Shown here: positions 43,376 through 52,893 of the stretch, in pieces
Layout: each line of letters begins with the position of its first letter
Position numbering within the stretch: the first letter of the stretch is position 1
Origin: CBDIDH01 sp965277595
GTDB taxonomy: Bacteria > Planctomycetota > Planctomycetia > Isosphaerales > Isosphaeraceae
Direction: 5' to 3'
Length of the DNA: 64,000 nucleotides
Assembly: GCA_965277595.1 (NCBI GenBank)
Contig: CBDIDH010000002.1
Coordinates: 1,550,001-1,614,000 of the forward strand
Notes under the pieces: generated by a model
What the model was told of the DNA's origin: nothing
Databases searched by the model: none
Seen by the model: only the letters and a program-made list of their open reading frames with translations
Translations under genes and position numbers: made by a program

Positions 43376-44044
43376 TCACGGAGCGAGCTTGTTCGTGGCG
43401 GCAATCTCGGCGGGGGTGAGAGGGCGGATCTCGATCTGGCGAACGGCGCCGGTGGTCTCATAGGTGGCGAAGCCGAGGGGCTGACACTCGCGGGTCTCAA
43501 CACGGGTGCCGACGCGGCGATCCTTGTAGTTCACGGCGAAACTGTCGTTGCCGTCAAGGACGACGGCGATGACCTCGGCCGTGACGCGGACGCGGAAGCG
43601 ATACCAGGTTTTCGATCGGTAGGCGATCCCCCGCGTGGTCTCGTTCTCGGACGCATCGGCGCCGTCGAGGCTGGAAAGGCCGGTCACGTTGCCCCCCCAA
43701 CCGCCGTTGACAAGCGTGATGAATCCCTTGCCGACGGGAAAGGTCGCCGCGGCGAAGAAATCACTGCCGTCAAGCCGACTGGCCTCGTAAGATAGCTCAT
43801 AATCGGACGTCGGCAGATCCTTGCGCGTCGTGACAATCCCCGTCATCGGCCCTCCGGTGGTCATGACGATCGCGCCGTTGTCAACCTTGACCTCGGCGTC
43901 GCGTGAGAACTCCGTTTTCTTCCAGCCGTCAAGGCTCTTGCCGTCAAAGAGAACGACCGGTCCCTTCGCCCCGGCGCCCAGCGACGCGGCGAGCAGGCAA
44001 AGGGTCGCGACGATCGGGCCGGATCGGCGAAAGGGCGGCGTCAT
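43376..44044 (-). CDS. DUF1080 (3-keto-disaccharide hydrolase-like) secreted protein
   Basis: 222 residues. A signal peptide (IVATLCLLAASLGAGAKG) is followed by the DUF1080 start VVLFDGKSLDGWKKTEF, then VDNGAIVMTTGGPMTGIVTT, SDYELSYEASRLDGSDFFAA and the concluding LGFATYETTGAVRQIEIRPL. The family has a concanavalin-like jelly-roll fold; some members cleave 3-keto-glycosides in sugar breakdown. Planctomycetes encode many copies. Target sugar unknown. Confidence 0.92.
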   Translation of the reverse strand: MTPPFRRSGPIVATLCLLAASLGAGAKGPVVLFDGKSLDGWKKTEFSRDAEVKVDNGAIVMTTGGPMTGIVTTRKDLPTSDYELSYEASRLDGSDFFAAATFPVGKGFITLVNGGWGGNVTGLSSLDGADASENETTRGIAYRSKTWYRFRVRVTAEVIAVVLDGNDSFAVNYKDRRVGTRVETRECQPLGFATYETTGAVRQIEIRPLTPAEIAATNKLAP

Positions 44045-44268
44045 GGTGCGTCAGCTCCTTGTGGGAAAGGCTCTTGAGTGATTGCCGCGAGTTGGATGGG
44101 TTGATGACCGATGACCGATGATCAATAAAGTGATCGTGCAATTGGTAAACAATCTCAGGCCAAAGATCAAAATCTGTCCTCCGCCTCAGGATCTCACGCC
44201 TTGTTCGGTCATCGTTTACCCTTCAAGAACCATGAAGACAGAGCGATCGAAAGGGTCGGGCGAATCCG

Positions 44269-44784
44269 TCAATGCGTTGCATCGCGGCGCGCTTTTAAAA
44301 GGGCGACCTCGATCGTGGACCGGCAGTAGCGGGCGAACTCCTCCTGAGAGGACGAGGCGAGGTCAACCTTGGCGCGTTCCTCGACGATCAACGCAAGCTC
44401 GCGGCTGATCTCAAGGTGACGTTCCAGAACGCTGATGCGTTCGGCCTTGCCGGCGTAATAGTCAAGCTCGGCGTCAAGCACGCGCATTCCACAGGCGAGA
44501 AGGCGGTCGGTCTCGGCGTCGTCGCGAAGAAAGGCGCGGGTCCGGTGCATCATCTCATCCAGCGCCGACGCCAGCCGGGCCTTCTGGGCCTTCACAAGAG
44601 CCTCGTCCTTCGGGTCGGCGGCGAGAGCGTGGCTCTTGATGAACGCGTCGGTCCTGATTCGAATCTGGTACTGCTTCGCGGCCACATCCTGCCCGGCCGA
44701 CGGCGAGGCCAACCCTCCAAAAAACCCCTGCGCCGCGAAGAGGGCACAAAAAAGCGACGCTCGCGCAATCAGACGACGTAGCAT
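44269..44784 (-). CDS. Hypothetical secreted helical protein
   Basis: 171 residues. A signal peptide (LIARASLFCALFAAQGFFGG) precedes a helical body with coiled-coil character (DEALVKAQKARLASALDEMM, LERHLEISRELALIVEERAK). It probably sits in the periplasm. Its length and helical hairpin pattern fit periplasmic adaptor-like coiled coils, but no family is recognised. A short, partial ATGACCG palindrome precedes the neighbouring DUF1080 gene (44104-44130). Confidence 0.7.
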   Translation of the reverse strand: MLRRLIARASLFCALFAAQGFFGGLASPSAGQDVAAKQYQIRIRTDAFIKSHALAADPKDEALVKAQKARLASALDEMMHRTRAFLRDDAETDRLLACGMRVLDAELDYYAGKAERISVLERHLEISRELALIVEERAKVDLASSSQEEFARYCRSTIEVALLKARRDATH

Positions 44785-45083
44785 GGTCGAGGGCTCACAA
44801 AATCGTGGGGTTCAGCATCCAGCGGCAGGCGACACAGACACACTCTCCGCCATTCTAGATCGAACCCCACAACGGGGAAAGTCGACGCCCTGGACAATCG
44901 AGCGGAAGGTCAAAAAGTCGTCTCCTTTCTTTGGCATCAAGATTGCTAAGTTATCTGAACGCAATAAAATTGCATTTCAAGAGACCCATTCCTACACGAT
45001 GAGGCTTCGCCCCGACACGGAGCCGGGTTTACCTTGCCTCGGTTTGTTGCGGCGGGTCGCGAGGGCACCCCGGAGGTGAGACG

Positions 45084-45485
45084 GTGTCTGACTTTCGAAA
45101 GCAACCCGGAACGATCTCCGTCATCGGCTGCATCATCGCTTGCCTGTTGGTGGCGGCCCTGAACCTGGCCGTCAACTCCCTTAACGCCTGGGGCGGTGAG
45201 GATCTCTGGCTCCTCGCACCCCATCTGGCCATGATCGTCATCGCGGGAATCGCCTGGCGAAGCCGCTACTGGTCGCTCTGGGTTCTTGCCTGCGGCATCG
45301 CGATCACCGTTTTGAACCCTGCCGTCTGGCTCATGATCGCGATTCATTTCGGGGCTCAGATCGACGCGACGACCACCTGGTGGCTGTTCGTCGGGCCGAT
45401 CATCGCCTGGAATATCATGGGCGTTTTTCTGGTCGTCGCGTTGATCGTCAGGGGGGTGACCTGGGTCTGGAGTCGACGCGCGTGA
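45084..45485 (+). CDS. Hypothetical small membrane protein
   Basis: 133 residues from GTG 45084 with GGAGG upstream. Four hydrophobic segments: VIGCIIACLLVAALNLAVN, LLAPHLAMIVIAGIAWRS, WSLWVLACGIAITVLNPAVW and IIAWNIMGVFLVVALIV. It has no recognised family or neighbouring partner. It ends 185 bases from the convergent priA. Confidence 0.65.
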   Translation: MSDFRKQPGTISVIGCIIACLLVAALNLAVNSLNAWGGEDLWLLAPHLAMIVIAGIAWRSRYWSLWVLACGIAITVLNPAVWLMIAIHFGAQIDATTTWWLFVGPIIAWNIMGVFLVVALIVRGVTWVWSRRA

Positions 45486-45670
45486 TCACCAATCAGCGCG
45501 ACAGGATGGTCGTGCTCGTTGAGACAAACCCTTTACCGGCCCGTTTGTCATCAGTGAATTGAGAACGCCGCCAACTCCCAGAGCCGACGGATTTGGTTTC
45601 GCCGTTGCGAGGGGATATCTCGCGGCCTGGCGATCCTCAGTGCGCACCGTTTTCGGGGCGTTTTTGAAAG

Positions 45671-47989
45671 TCAGAGCATGCTCACCGGATCAACGTCGAT
45701 CGCCAGTTCGACATGGTTCGGAACCGGGACGGTCTGCGGGATGGTGTGCAAGAGGTCTTGAAGCGGCTTCGGCCCCGGAGCGATCATCCGGAGGTGATAG
45801 CGGTACAGGTTGCGGATCTTCAAGACAGGCGCGGGGGCCGGACCGACAAGCCGGACCGAAGGGGGAGCCGCCGCGGCGAGCGCATCGCTTAAAAGGCTGA
45901 GGTAGTCGCGGACAACAGGCTCGTCGGGGCCTCGGGCGAGGATGCGGACGAGTCGGCCGAATGGGGGCAAACCCGCGGCCTCGCGGCCGGGTAGCTCGGT
46001 GGCGACAAACCCTTCGTAATCGTGCTTCGCCGCGCAGGCGATCGCGGCCACGTCGGGACTGCGGGTCTGAACCAGGACAAGGCCCGCCTTGTCGCCTCGG
46101 CCGGTCCGACCAGCCACCTGCGCGACGAGTTGAAAGGTGCGCTCGGCTGATCGGAAGTCGGGCATGTGAAGCGCGGTATCGGCGTCCACCACGCCGACGA
46201 GGGTCACGTTGGGGAAGTCGAGCCCCTTGGCAATCATCTGGGTGCCCAGCAAGATATCCACCTCGCCCGCCTTGAAGGCCGAGAGCACGATCTCGTGACT
46301 GCCGTGCGCGCGCATCGTGTCGGAATCCATCCGACGAACGACGCGGCCGGGGAAGGCCAGGGAGACCTCGCCTTCGAGCCGCTCGGTGCCGATCCCGCCG
46401 TAATAAAGCGCCGACCGGCATTCGGGACAGGCGGCGGCCCTGGGACGCTCGGCGTCGCAGGCGTGGCAGATCAGCCGACGACGCTCTTTGTGGAAGGTCA
46501 TCGCGACATCGCAGGCGTCGCACTTCAAGACCCTTCCGCATCGCGGGCTGACGCAGACGGCGTAGGTCTGAAAGCCCCGGCGATTGAGCAGGAGAAGGAC
46601 CTGGCCGCCGTCGTCGAGGGCGCGCGTCATCGCCTGGCGGAGCGGCTCGCTGAGGCCGGCGATCGGCGGTTTCTCGTGGCGAAGGTCGATCAGGCCAACC
46701 TCGGGCATCGGCCGGCTGTTCACGCGATCGTTCATCGCCAGGCGGGTGAACCGGCCGCGCGCGGCGTTTTGCCAGGTCTCCAGCGCGGGGGTTGCCGAGC
46801 CGAGAAGCACGGGAATCCCTTCAAGCTGGGCACGCTTCACGGCGACGTCGCGGGCGTGGTAGCGCGGGGTCGTTTCCTGCTTGAAGGTGCTCTCGTGCTC
46901 CTCGTCGATGACGATCAGGCCGAGGCGTCGGGCCGGGGCGAAGACGGCCGATCGAGCGCCGACGATCACCTGAACCTCGCCCGAGGCGATGCTCTGCCAG
47001 TGCCGATGCCGCTCGGCGTCGCTGAGGTGGCTATGCAGCACGGCGACGCGCGGAAACCGGCGGCGGAACCGGCGGATCGTCTGCGGCGTGAGGCTGATCT
47101 CGGGCACCAGAACGATCGCCTCGCGCCCTCGGGCGACAACCGCCTCGATCGCGCTGAGGTAGACCTCGGTCTTGCCGCTGCCGGTCACGCCGTGGATCAG
47201 AAACGTGGCGAAGGCATCGCCCAGCAAGGCCGGAGTGAGCCGGTCGAGCACGCTCTGTTGCTCGGCGGTGAGGTCGGGTCGGGCCTTCGCGGCGGTCTCG
47301 TTGCCGTCGGGACTGGCGGCCTCGCTCCCTTTCGGCGCCTTGCGGAGGCGTCGCTTGACCGCGCGGACGCATCCGCGCTCGCGCAGGGCCTTGATCGGCC
47401 CGGGGGCGCATCGGGCCATCCGGCAGAGGTCGGCCACGGTCAGCGGCTCATCCGACCGGGCGAGGATCGCCAGGGCCTCGGCCTGCTTGGGCGGAAGCGT
47501 CGCCCGAAGCTCTTCCAGCGAGGCGCGAGACTCCTCGGGAATCACGAGGAAGACGCCGATCCGCGTGCCCGCCTGCTTCTTCACCCCCGCCGGCACGACC
47601 GCATCAAGCGCCTGACCCCAGGCACAGGCATAATATCCGGCCATCCAGCGCGTCAGGTCGAGCATCGCGGCGTCGATCAGCGGGGGGTTGTCGACAACCT
47701 CGGCCACCTCCTTGACCTTCGACGCCTCGATCCCCTCGGGCAAGGACTCATCCACCCGGACGCAATACCCGACCGCCGGCGTGTTCCCGCGTCCCAGCGG
47801 CACCCGAACCCGCGCTCCGGGCCGAAGAACATCCTCAAGGCGAGCCGGAACCCGGTACGTGAAAACCTGATCGACCGGCCGGTTGAAGACGACCCCCGCG
47901 AAGACTCCCGAGACCCCTTGACCGACAGGCCCAGACTCCGGCTCGATCCCGAACCAGGCTCCTTGCCGATTGCCGTTGACAACGCTCAT
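45671..47989 (-). CDS. priA: Primosomal protein N' (PriA helicase)
   Basis: 772 residues. PriA reloads the replisome at stalled forks by 3'-5' DNA unwinding and recruitment of DnaC/DnaB. Order: N-terminal DNA-binding domain (GVVFNRPVDQVFTYRVPARL), helicase motif I HGVTGSGKTEVYLSAIE at ~265, DEEH box IVIDEEHESTFKQ at ~360, zinc-binding loops CGRVLKCDACDVAMTFHK ... CHACDAERPRAAACPEC, and motifs V-VI (GTQMIAKGLDFPNVTLVGV, QVAGRTGRG). Length is normal. Antisense frames over it are shadows. Confidence 0.97.
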   Translation of the reverse strand: MSVVNGNRQGAWFGIEPESGPVGQGVSGVFAGVVFNRPVDQVFTYRVPARLEDVLRPGARVRVPLGRGNTPAVGYCVRVDESLPEGIEASKVKEVAEVVDNPPLIDAAMLDLTRWMAGYYACAWGQALDAVVPAGVKKQAGTRIGVFLVIPEESRASLEELRATLPPKQAEALAILARSDEPLTVADLCRMARCAPGPIKALRERGCVRAVKRRLRKAPKGSEAASPDGNETAAKARPDLTAEQQSVLDRLTPALLGDAFATFLIHGVTGSGKTEVYLSAIEAVVARGREAIVLVPEISLTPQTIRRFRRRFPRVAVLHSHLSDAERHRHWQSIASGEVQVIVGARSAVFAPARRLGLIVIDEEHESTFKQETTPRYHARDVAVKRAQLEGIPVLLGSATPALETWQNAARGRFTRLAMNDRVNSRPMPEVGLIDLRHEKPPIAGLSEPLRQAMTRALDDGGQVLLLLNRRGFQTYAVCVSPRCGRVLKCDACDVAMTFHKERRRLICHACDAERPRAAACPECRSALYYGGIGTERLEGEVSLAFPGRVVRRMDSDTMRAHGSHEIVLSAFKAGEVDILLGTQMIAKGLDFPNVTLVGVVDADTALHMPDFRSAERTFQLVAQVAGRTGRGDKAGLVLVQTRSPDVAAIACAAKHDYEGFVATELPGREAAGLPPFGRLVRILARGPDEPVVRDYLSLLSDALAAAAPPSVRLVGPAPAPVLKIRNLYRYHLRMIAPGPKPLQDLLHTIPQTVPVPNHVELAIDVDPVSML

Positions 47990-48206
47990 GACCGGGGCCT
48001 ATCGTCTCGTCGGGGTCGACCGTGGTGGACGGCCGTCATCTCCATCGCATTCCATTCCATCGGGCACGCCGGAATGCGATTTCACCCCGATACTTCACCC
48101 GATTTCTGGACGCCTGTCCACAGCATTTTTTCCGCGGTTGTTCTCTTCGAGGGATGACAAGGGCAAAGAATATTTCGGTCATCGGTCATGCCTTAAAAGG
48201 AACGCG
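47990..48206. other. Divergent priA-nadD intergenic region
   Basis: Holds the promoters of priA (minus) and nadD (plus), neither of which I can place. A CGGTCATCGGTCAT half-palindrome occurs at 48176-48189, and AAAAGG precedes ATG 48207. Confidence 0.5.
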
Positions 48207-48806
48207 ATGCGGCTAGGGTTGTTTGGCGGAACGTTCGACCCGATTCATCTGGGGCATCTGGTCCTGGCTGAGCAGTGCCGCGAGGCGTGCAAGCTCGATG
48301 CGGTCTGGTTCGTCGTCGCCGGATCGCCGCCGCACAAGCCAGGAGATCGAACGCCGGTCGCCGACCGCCTGGAAATGGTTCGAATCGCGATCGCGGGCCA
48401 TCCGGCGTTCTCGGTCTCGGAAATCGAGACGAGCCGGCCGGGACCGCATTACAGCGTCGAAACCCTCGCCTCCGTGCATCGAGACCGACCGACCGACGCT
48501 CTCTTTTTCCTGATCGGCGCGGACAGCCTGACCGACCTGCCTCGGTGGCGAGAACCCGAGACAATCGCCCGACTGGCCACGGTGGTCGTCGTGAACCGGC
48601 CGGGGATCGACCTGGCTCCCGAGGTCGGCCCGCTTCCGAGCTTCGGTCCCGAGGCGCTTCCGATTCAGTCGGTGACCATTCCGCCGATCGGGATCGCCTC
48701 GCACGACATCCGCCGCCGAATCGCCGAGGGCCGGAGCGTTCGCTACCTGATCCCCCGGGGCGTCGAAGCCTACATCCACGCCCAGAAACTCTACCTCCCG
48801 CGGTGA
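48207..48806 (+). CDS. nadD: Nicotinate-nucleotide adenylyltransferase
   Basis: 199 residues. NadD transfers AMP from ATP to nicotinate mononucleotide, giving deamido-NAD in NAD synthesis. The nucleotidyltransferase site is GGTFDPIHLGHLVLAEQ (7-23) with the HxGH motif HLGH. GSPPHK follows near 45, FLIGADSLTDLPRWREP in the middle, and IASHDIRRRIAEGRSVRYLI near the end stands for the usual ISSTxIR. I start at ATG 48207 behind AAAAGGA rather than at the far upstream frame opening. Confidence 0.95.
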   Translation: MRLGLFGGTFDPIHLGHLVLAEQCREACKLDAVWFVVAGSPPHKPGDRTPVADRLEMVRIAIAGHPAFSVSEIETSRPGPHYSVETLASVHRDRPTDALFFLIGADSLTDLPRWREPETIARLATVVVVNRPGIDLAPEVGPLPSFGPEALPIQSVTIPPIGIASHDIRRRIAEGRSVRYLIPRGVEAYIHAQKLYLPR

Positions 48807-49154
48807 CGGCAGACTCTCCGCCATCGCCAATCTTCCAGCACCCGGCCATCTCCCCTGGACGCCACCCCTGGCGCATCCGGCGAACTCATCCGGGACGATC
48901 GGGCGATCTGTTCGAGCGGGACGTGGTGGGCAATCTGGGTCGTCAATCGGGGCCGGCGACACCGCGAATGTGCCTGTCCTAAACTCCCTGTCCTGCCAGG
49001 TAAGCGGCCGATTCGAGAACCTCGCCAGGGGACTCATCCCGACCGCCACGGAGGCCGATACGAAAGGGCGGGAAGGCATGAGAGAGCGAGCGTGCGAAGC
49101 GTGGCGTGACATGGCGTGGTCAGGTCGTCGTGACGGCCCGGGTCTTTTGAGGCG
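48807..49154. other. Intergenic region, nothing seen
   Basis: Between nadD and the histidine kinase gene. No gene, repeat or palindrome stands out; TGAGG lies just before ATG 49155. Confidence 0.5.
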
Positions 49155-49997
49155 ATGATGGCTTCCACACCTCATAATGAATCGGTCGTTCCGAACGTTC
49201 GAGGCTCGTCGGCCGGTTCGACTCAGGCCAGGCTCGCGAGCCAGGTTGAAGAGATTGAATCGCTCCGGCGACAGCTCGTGGCGCTTCAACGCGTGAGCAG
49301 CCTTGGCGTTCTTGCCGGGGGAATCTGTCATGAGCTCAATAACGCCCTGACGCCGATTCTTAATTATGCCAAGCTCGGGCTCAGGAACCCCGACCCCGAG
49401 TATCGCCGCCGGGCCTTCGAGAAGATTCTCGACGCCGGTCAACGCGCCTCGGCGATCACCGGCGGCGTTCTCGGCCTGGCTCGACCCCGTGCCGACCGTC
49501 GCGAGCCGACGGACCTGGTCCGCCTGGTCGAGGAAGTTCTTTTGCTGGTCAACAAGGATCTGAATCGCGGCCGGGTTCACCTCGATTTTCAGGCCGAGGG
49601 CCGCCCACACGCCCGGGTCAACCCCGCGCAGATTCAACAGGTGCTTCTCAACCTGGTGATCAACGCCCGACAGGCGATGCCCCGAGGCGGGACCGTCCGC
49701 GTCCGGGTCGCGAACGATCCGACAGGGCACCTGTCCGAGGTCAGTGTTTCCGATACCGGCGTCGGCATTGCCCCGGCCGATCTCCGTCGGATTTTCGAGC
49801 CCTTTTTCACGACGAAGGTCGGGCCGGATGAGACCGGTCTCGGCGGGACGGGCCTTGGCCTTTCGGTCTGCCGCGACATTGTCGAATCCCATCTCGGCCG
49901 CCTTCGCGCCGAGAGCCATCTTGGCCAGGGGACGACCTTTACCCTTCGCCTTCCCGCCTGCCCCATTCCCACTTCCGCCAGCCAGGGCGCGGCCTGA
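49155..49997 (+). CDS. Soluble sensor histidine kinase
   Basis: 280 residues. A short coiled coil (~25-48) leads to the dimerisation/phosphoacceptor helix with His59 in GGICHELNNALTPILNY. The ATPase domain has N-box NLVINARQAMPRGG (~165-178), G1 SDTGVGIAP, F-box FEPFFTTK and G2 GLGGTGLGLS. No membrane helix or sensor domain is present, so it probably receives its signal from a partner protein. No response regulator is adjacent. Catalytic residues are complete. Confidence 0.92.
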   Translation: MMASTPHNESVVPNVRGSSAGSTQARLASQVEEIESLRRQLVALQRVSSLGVLAGGICHELNNALTPILNYAKLGLRNPDPEYRRRAFEKILDAGQRASAITGGVLGLARPRADRREPTDLVRLVEEVLLLVNKDLNRGRVHLDFQAEGRPHARVNPAQIQQVLLNLVINARQAMPRGGTVRVRVANDPTGHLSEVSVSDTGVGIAPADLRRIFEPFFTTKVGPDETGLGGTGLGLSVCRDIVESHLGRLRAESHLGQGTTFTLRLPACPIPTSASQGAA

Positions 49998-50027
49998 TCC
50001 ACCCGCCGGGGAATCTTGCGGTCAGAA

Positions 50028-50235
50028 TGACCGATGACCGAAAATTCGGCCCGTCGATCCTCCCAGGACAAAGGGCAAAGGACAGGTCAGCCTGTTTGCC
50101 CTTCTGCCCTTCTGCCCTTTTGCCCTTCTGCCCTTCTGCCCTTCTGCCCTTCTGCCCTTCTGCCCTTTTGCCCTTTTGCCCTTTTGCCCTTCTGCCCTTC
50201 CCGCACCATCCCTCTCGGTCCTCGGTCCCGCGTCT
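50028..50235. repeat. Palindromic CCCTTCTG octamer array nested in an ATGACC palindrome
   Basis: An outer word ATGACCGATGACCGA (50028-50042) has a partner TCGGTCCTCGGTC near 50217. Inside, GGACAAAGGGCAAAGGACAG (50068) faces a long run of TGCCCTTC/TGCCCTTT octamers (about fifteen) at 50096-50196. The 566-base gap also has a GC-rich tail up to ATG 50565 with no gene. Confidence 0.85.
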
Positions 50236-50564
50236 TCACCAGGAAATCCCACGGCCTGGGAATTTTCTCGGTTCGTGTCTCCAACGGCCGACGCTAACGT
50301 TAACAGAGATAGCTGTTGACCCTCCGGGCATGTGAGCCTGGGTCCCAGGGTCAGGTGAGTTTTCAGGGCAATCGTTCTTTCGCGCAACCACGGCCCCTCG
50401 GGCGAGGACGTTCCGAGCCTCCCCCCACCTCGATCCGGCCGCTGTTGCCGATGCCCCGGCCCCCCCGGTGCCCGTCCATAACGAACGCATTTCGCCGAAC
50501 CAGTGAACCTCAAAGGGCCTGCGCTCGAAATCGAGCTGCCCTTGCGAGAGGGGGAGACCTTGCC

Positions 50565-51749
50565 ATGCGCGCACCCTTGACCACTCAGGAGTCGACCGGC
50601 GCCCGCTATCAACTGCTGGAAATTTTCCGAGGTCTGATCAGCCTCTGGGTCGTCCTCGAACATGCGGGCGTGGCGCTTCAGTCGTCGGACATAAACGGGT
50701 CAAGCTGGGCAGGCTCGATTCGATCGGCTCTGGTGACGGCGCTGAACTGGAATATCGGAACTCCGTTGTTTTTTGTCATCAGCGGATACTGCATCGCCGG
50801 CAGCCTCGTCTCGGCGCGGCGAAAGGGGACGACGGCCCCGGTCTTCCTCGGCCGGAGGCTTTGGAGGATCTATCCAACCTACTGGGCGGCGGTGCTCGGC
50901 CTGGTCGCCCTGGTCCTGGCGCTCGATGCGCTGGGCTGGTCGTCCTTGCACAAGAACGGGCTCTCGCTGGAGATCGGCTCGCCCCGCGACCTGACCGCCT
51001 CGCAATGGATCGGCAACCTGACCCTGACCGAGACCTGGCGGCCGATCCTTATGGGTCCTGAAACGGCGGTCTTTACCCGGGTCGCCTGGTCGCTCTGCTA
51101 CCTTGAGCAGTTTTACCTGCTCTGCGTGATCGCGGTCGCGCTCTGGCCCGAGAGGTTCGGCCGCGCCCTGGCCGTGGCCACGGCGGCGATCGTCTTTTTT
51201 CGGGTCGCCGCGTGGGATTCGGGCGCCTTGCACCGGATTGACGGTCTCTTCCCGGTTCGCTGGCACGAGTTCGCCGTCGGCCTGGCCGTTTACTGGCGGC
51301 TCAACGGGCCGACCGCGGCGAGCTTCTGGCACCGCCGGGGCCTGGAGGCGTTTATTCTGGCCGTTCTGGGCATCGCCTGCCTGCACCAATTCGTCTCGAC
51401 GATCGCCTCGGCCCTCCTTGGCCTGGCCTTGATCGTGATGTATCGATGGGACGGAGTGGTCTCGGCCTTCGGCTGGCTGGCACCGTTGCGGAAGTGCGGG
51501 ACGTGGAGTTACAGCATTTACCTGACGCATCTTCCCGTGGTGGCGGTCTGCAACCCGATCCTGAACAACCTCGGCCTCTCGGGATTCTGGGCGCGTACCT
51601 TCGTCCTCTTGCCGATGGTCGCGGCCGTCTCGATGGTCGTCGGCTGGGCGTTCTATCAGGCCGTGGAGCGGAGATTCCTGGCGCCGCCCAACTTCTCGAA
51701 GGCGTTCATTGCCTTGCGTGGTCGCCGCATCAGCGCGGCTCAGGTCTGA
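50565..51749 (+). CDS. Acyltransferase family 3 (OafA/YrhL-like) membrane protein
   Basis: 394 residues with about ten membrane helices. Family marks: YQLLEIFRGLISLWVVLEHA near the start (RGL/I...W.VxxxH), NIGTPLFFVISGYCIAGSLV, RRLWRIYPTYWAAVL and SYSIYLTHLPVVAV. These enzymes move acetyl or other acyl groups across the membrane onto surface sugars, lipids or peptidoglycan; the target is unknown. GGGGGAG precedes ATG 50565. The frame is open 83 codons further upstream, but that part is a low-complexity shadow. Confidence 0.9.
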   Translation: MRAPLTTQESTGARYQLLEIFRGLISLWVVLEHAGVALQSSDINGSSWAGSIRSALVTALNWNIGTPLFFVISGYCIAGSLVSARRKGTTAPVFLGRRLWRIYPTYWAAVLGLVALVLALDALGWSSLHKNGLSLEIGSPRDLTASQWIGNLTLTETWRPILMGPETAVFTRVAWSLCYLEQFYLLCVIAVALWPERFGRALAVATAAIVFFRVAAWDSGALHRIDGLFPVRWHEFAVGLAVYWRLNGPTAASFWHRRGLEAFILAVLGIACLHQFVSTIASALLGLALIVMYRWDGVVSAFGWLAPLRKCGTWSYSIYLTHLPVVAVCNPILNNLGLSGFWARTFVLLPMVAAVSMVVGWAFYQAVERRFLAPPNFSKAFIALRGRRISAAQV

Positions 51750-51776
51750 ACAATCGATCGCGGAATTGTTTCGTTT

Positions 51777-52067
51777 TCAGCGGCCGAGCGTGGCGCTTCG
51801 GAGCGGCCGGACCGTGATCGGGGCCGAGGCGCGGGCATGCGGAAGGCTCGGCACGGGGCGTCGGCTCACTGGCGCCTGACGTTCGGCGAGAAGGCGCTGC
51901 CGTTCCCGGGCGACGCCCGAGAGCCCGGCGACCAGCACCGCCTGCGTCGCCAGAACCGGCAAGACCGCCGCGCGAATCGAGGTCGTTCGCGGACTCATCC
52001 CCACCATCAACGCCGGTAGGGCCAGCATCAGCACCACAAGGCCCACTCGGGCACGGCGGTCGCGCAT
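51777..52067 (-). CDS. Small hypothetical membrane protein
   Basis: 96 residues. Two hydrophobic stretches (VGLVVLMLALPALMVGM and AAVLPVLATQAVLVAGL) are followed by an Arg-rich, low-complexity tail. It converges on the acyltransferase gene with a 27-base gap. The hydrophobic part looks real, but there is no family match and the start is uncertain. Confidence 0.5.
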   Translation of the reverse strand: MRDRRARVGLVVLMLALPALMVGMSPRTTSIRAAVLPVLATQAVLVAGLSGVARERQRLLAERQAPVSRRPVPSLPHARASAPITVRPLRSATLGR

Positions 52068-52254
52068 CGCGGTATGCTCCGTCGATCACGGACCTCCCTG
52101 TCCTCAACCAGCTTGAAAAACGTCGTCAACACACGCCCGAAGGCGCTCGCGGATGTGGGTTCTCCGCCGTCAGATCGGCGGCATCGAACTGCCTAACTAG
52201 AATTGTAGTCCACGGAATCGACCGGGTGTCGATATTTTTTTCGCAACATTCTGT

Positions 52255-52629
52255 TTATTTTGGCGTCGCCGGCCAATCAAGGCCAGAGTCGTCGGTTGGC
52301 TCGACGAGGCGACGGAGCCATCGGCCCCATTTGCGGGGAATCGCGGGGCGCCCGAACTCTTGAAGGCGGGGAAGAAACTGGTTCCAGGTCAGGACCGTGA
52401 GGCAGGCGGACTCTTGAAGCACCGCCACGACCGCCCGGTTTTGATAAACCGTCAGCACGGCGACGGCCCCGTTCTCGGAATTGCGGCCAAGCCTTCGCGT
52501 TCGCCTCAGGATCTCGCGGAGCGACGCGTCAGCCTCGTTCGGATCGGCGCCGAACCGCTCCTGAAAGCGTTCAATCGCGTGTCTCGTGAGCCTCACGGCG
52601 CTGTAATCACGCTGTCCCGACGGGGGCAT
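52255..52629 (-). CDS. Hypothetical protein with LTRHAxERFxERF motif
   Basis: 124 residues. LTRHAIERFQERFGADPNEA near the start and REILRRTRRLG recall a family of small planctomycete and actinobacterial proteins. The central strand region (GAVAVLTVYQNRAVVAVLQE) reads like a beta-meander with a hydrophobic core. Function is unknown; the His/Arg-rich start recalls small nuclease-like or toxin-like proteins but there is no partner gene. Confidence 0.65.
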   Translation of the reverse strand: MPPSGQRDYSAVRLTRHAIERFQERFGADPNEADASLREILRRTRRLGRNSENGAVAVLTVYQNRAVVAVLQESACLTVLTWNQFLPRLQEFGRPAIPRKWGRWLRRLVEPTDDSGLDWPATPK

Positions 52630-52759
52630 CGCCGCGCGTCCTCTTTCGGTTCCGACCCTGCCGCGCCGGAGTTTGCCACGTTAGCGGGCGAACCTCTCCA
52701 TAGAACCGTGGACCGGAGATTTCGAATCGCTCCCCGGTCTTATTTCCAGGCTCTGACCC

Positions 52760-52880
52760 AGGAGAATTGCAAAGTCCCGATGACCGATGACCGATGACCG
52801 ATGACCGATGACCAAAAAATTCCGCCTGTTTGGTCATTGGTCATCGGTCATGGAAAAGCAGGACTTTGCAATCCTTCTGG
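52760..52880. repeat. Palindromic element with GGACTTTGC arms and GATGACC heptamers
   Basis: Outer arms AGGAGAATTGCAAAGTCC (52760-52777) and GGACTTTGCAATCCTTCTGG (52861-52880). Between them are five GATGACC heptamers (52779-52813), a short A run, and TTGGTCATTGGTCATCGGTC as partner. The outer arms match those at 8190-8287, so this is a family. Confidence 0.88.
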
Positions 52881-52893
52881 GCTCCGACCTCAC

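Noticed and set aside
46166..48157. A 663-codon plus-strand frame over priA
   Set aside because: It is the antisense of a clear PriA gene; the translation is charged and low in hydrophobic order, with no family signal.
48213..49919. A 568-codon minus-strand frame over nadD and the histidine kinase gene
   Set aside because: It spans two unrelated real genes on the other strand and has no recognisable domain.
50028..50235. Possible CRISPR array in the CCCTTCTG run
   Set aside because: The units are adjacent octamers without spacers, so this is a tandem repeat and not a CRISPR.
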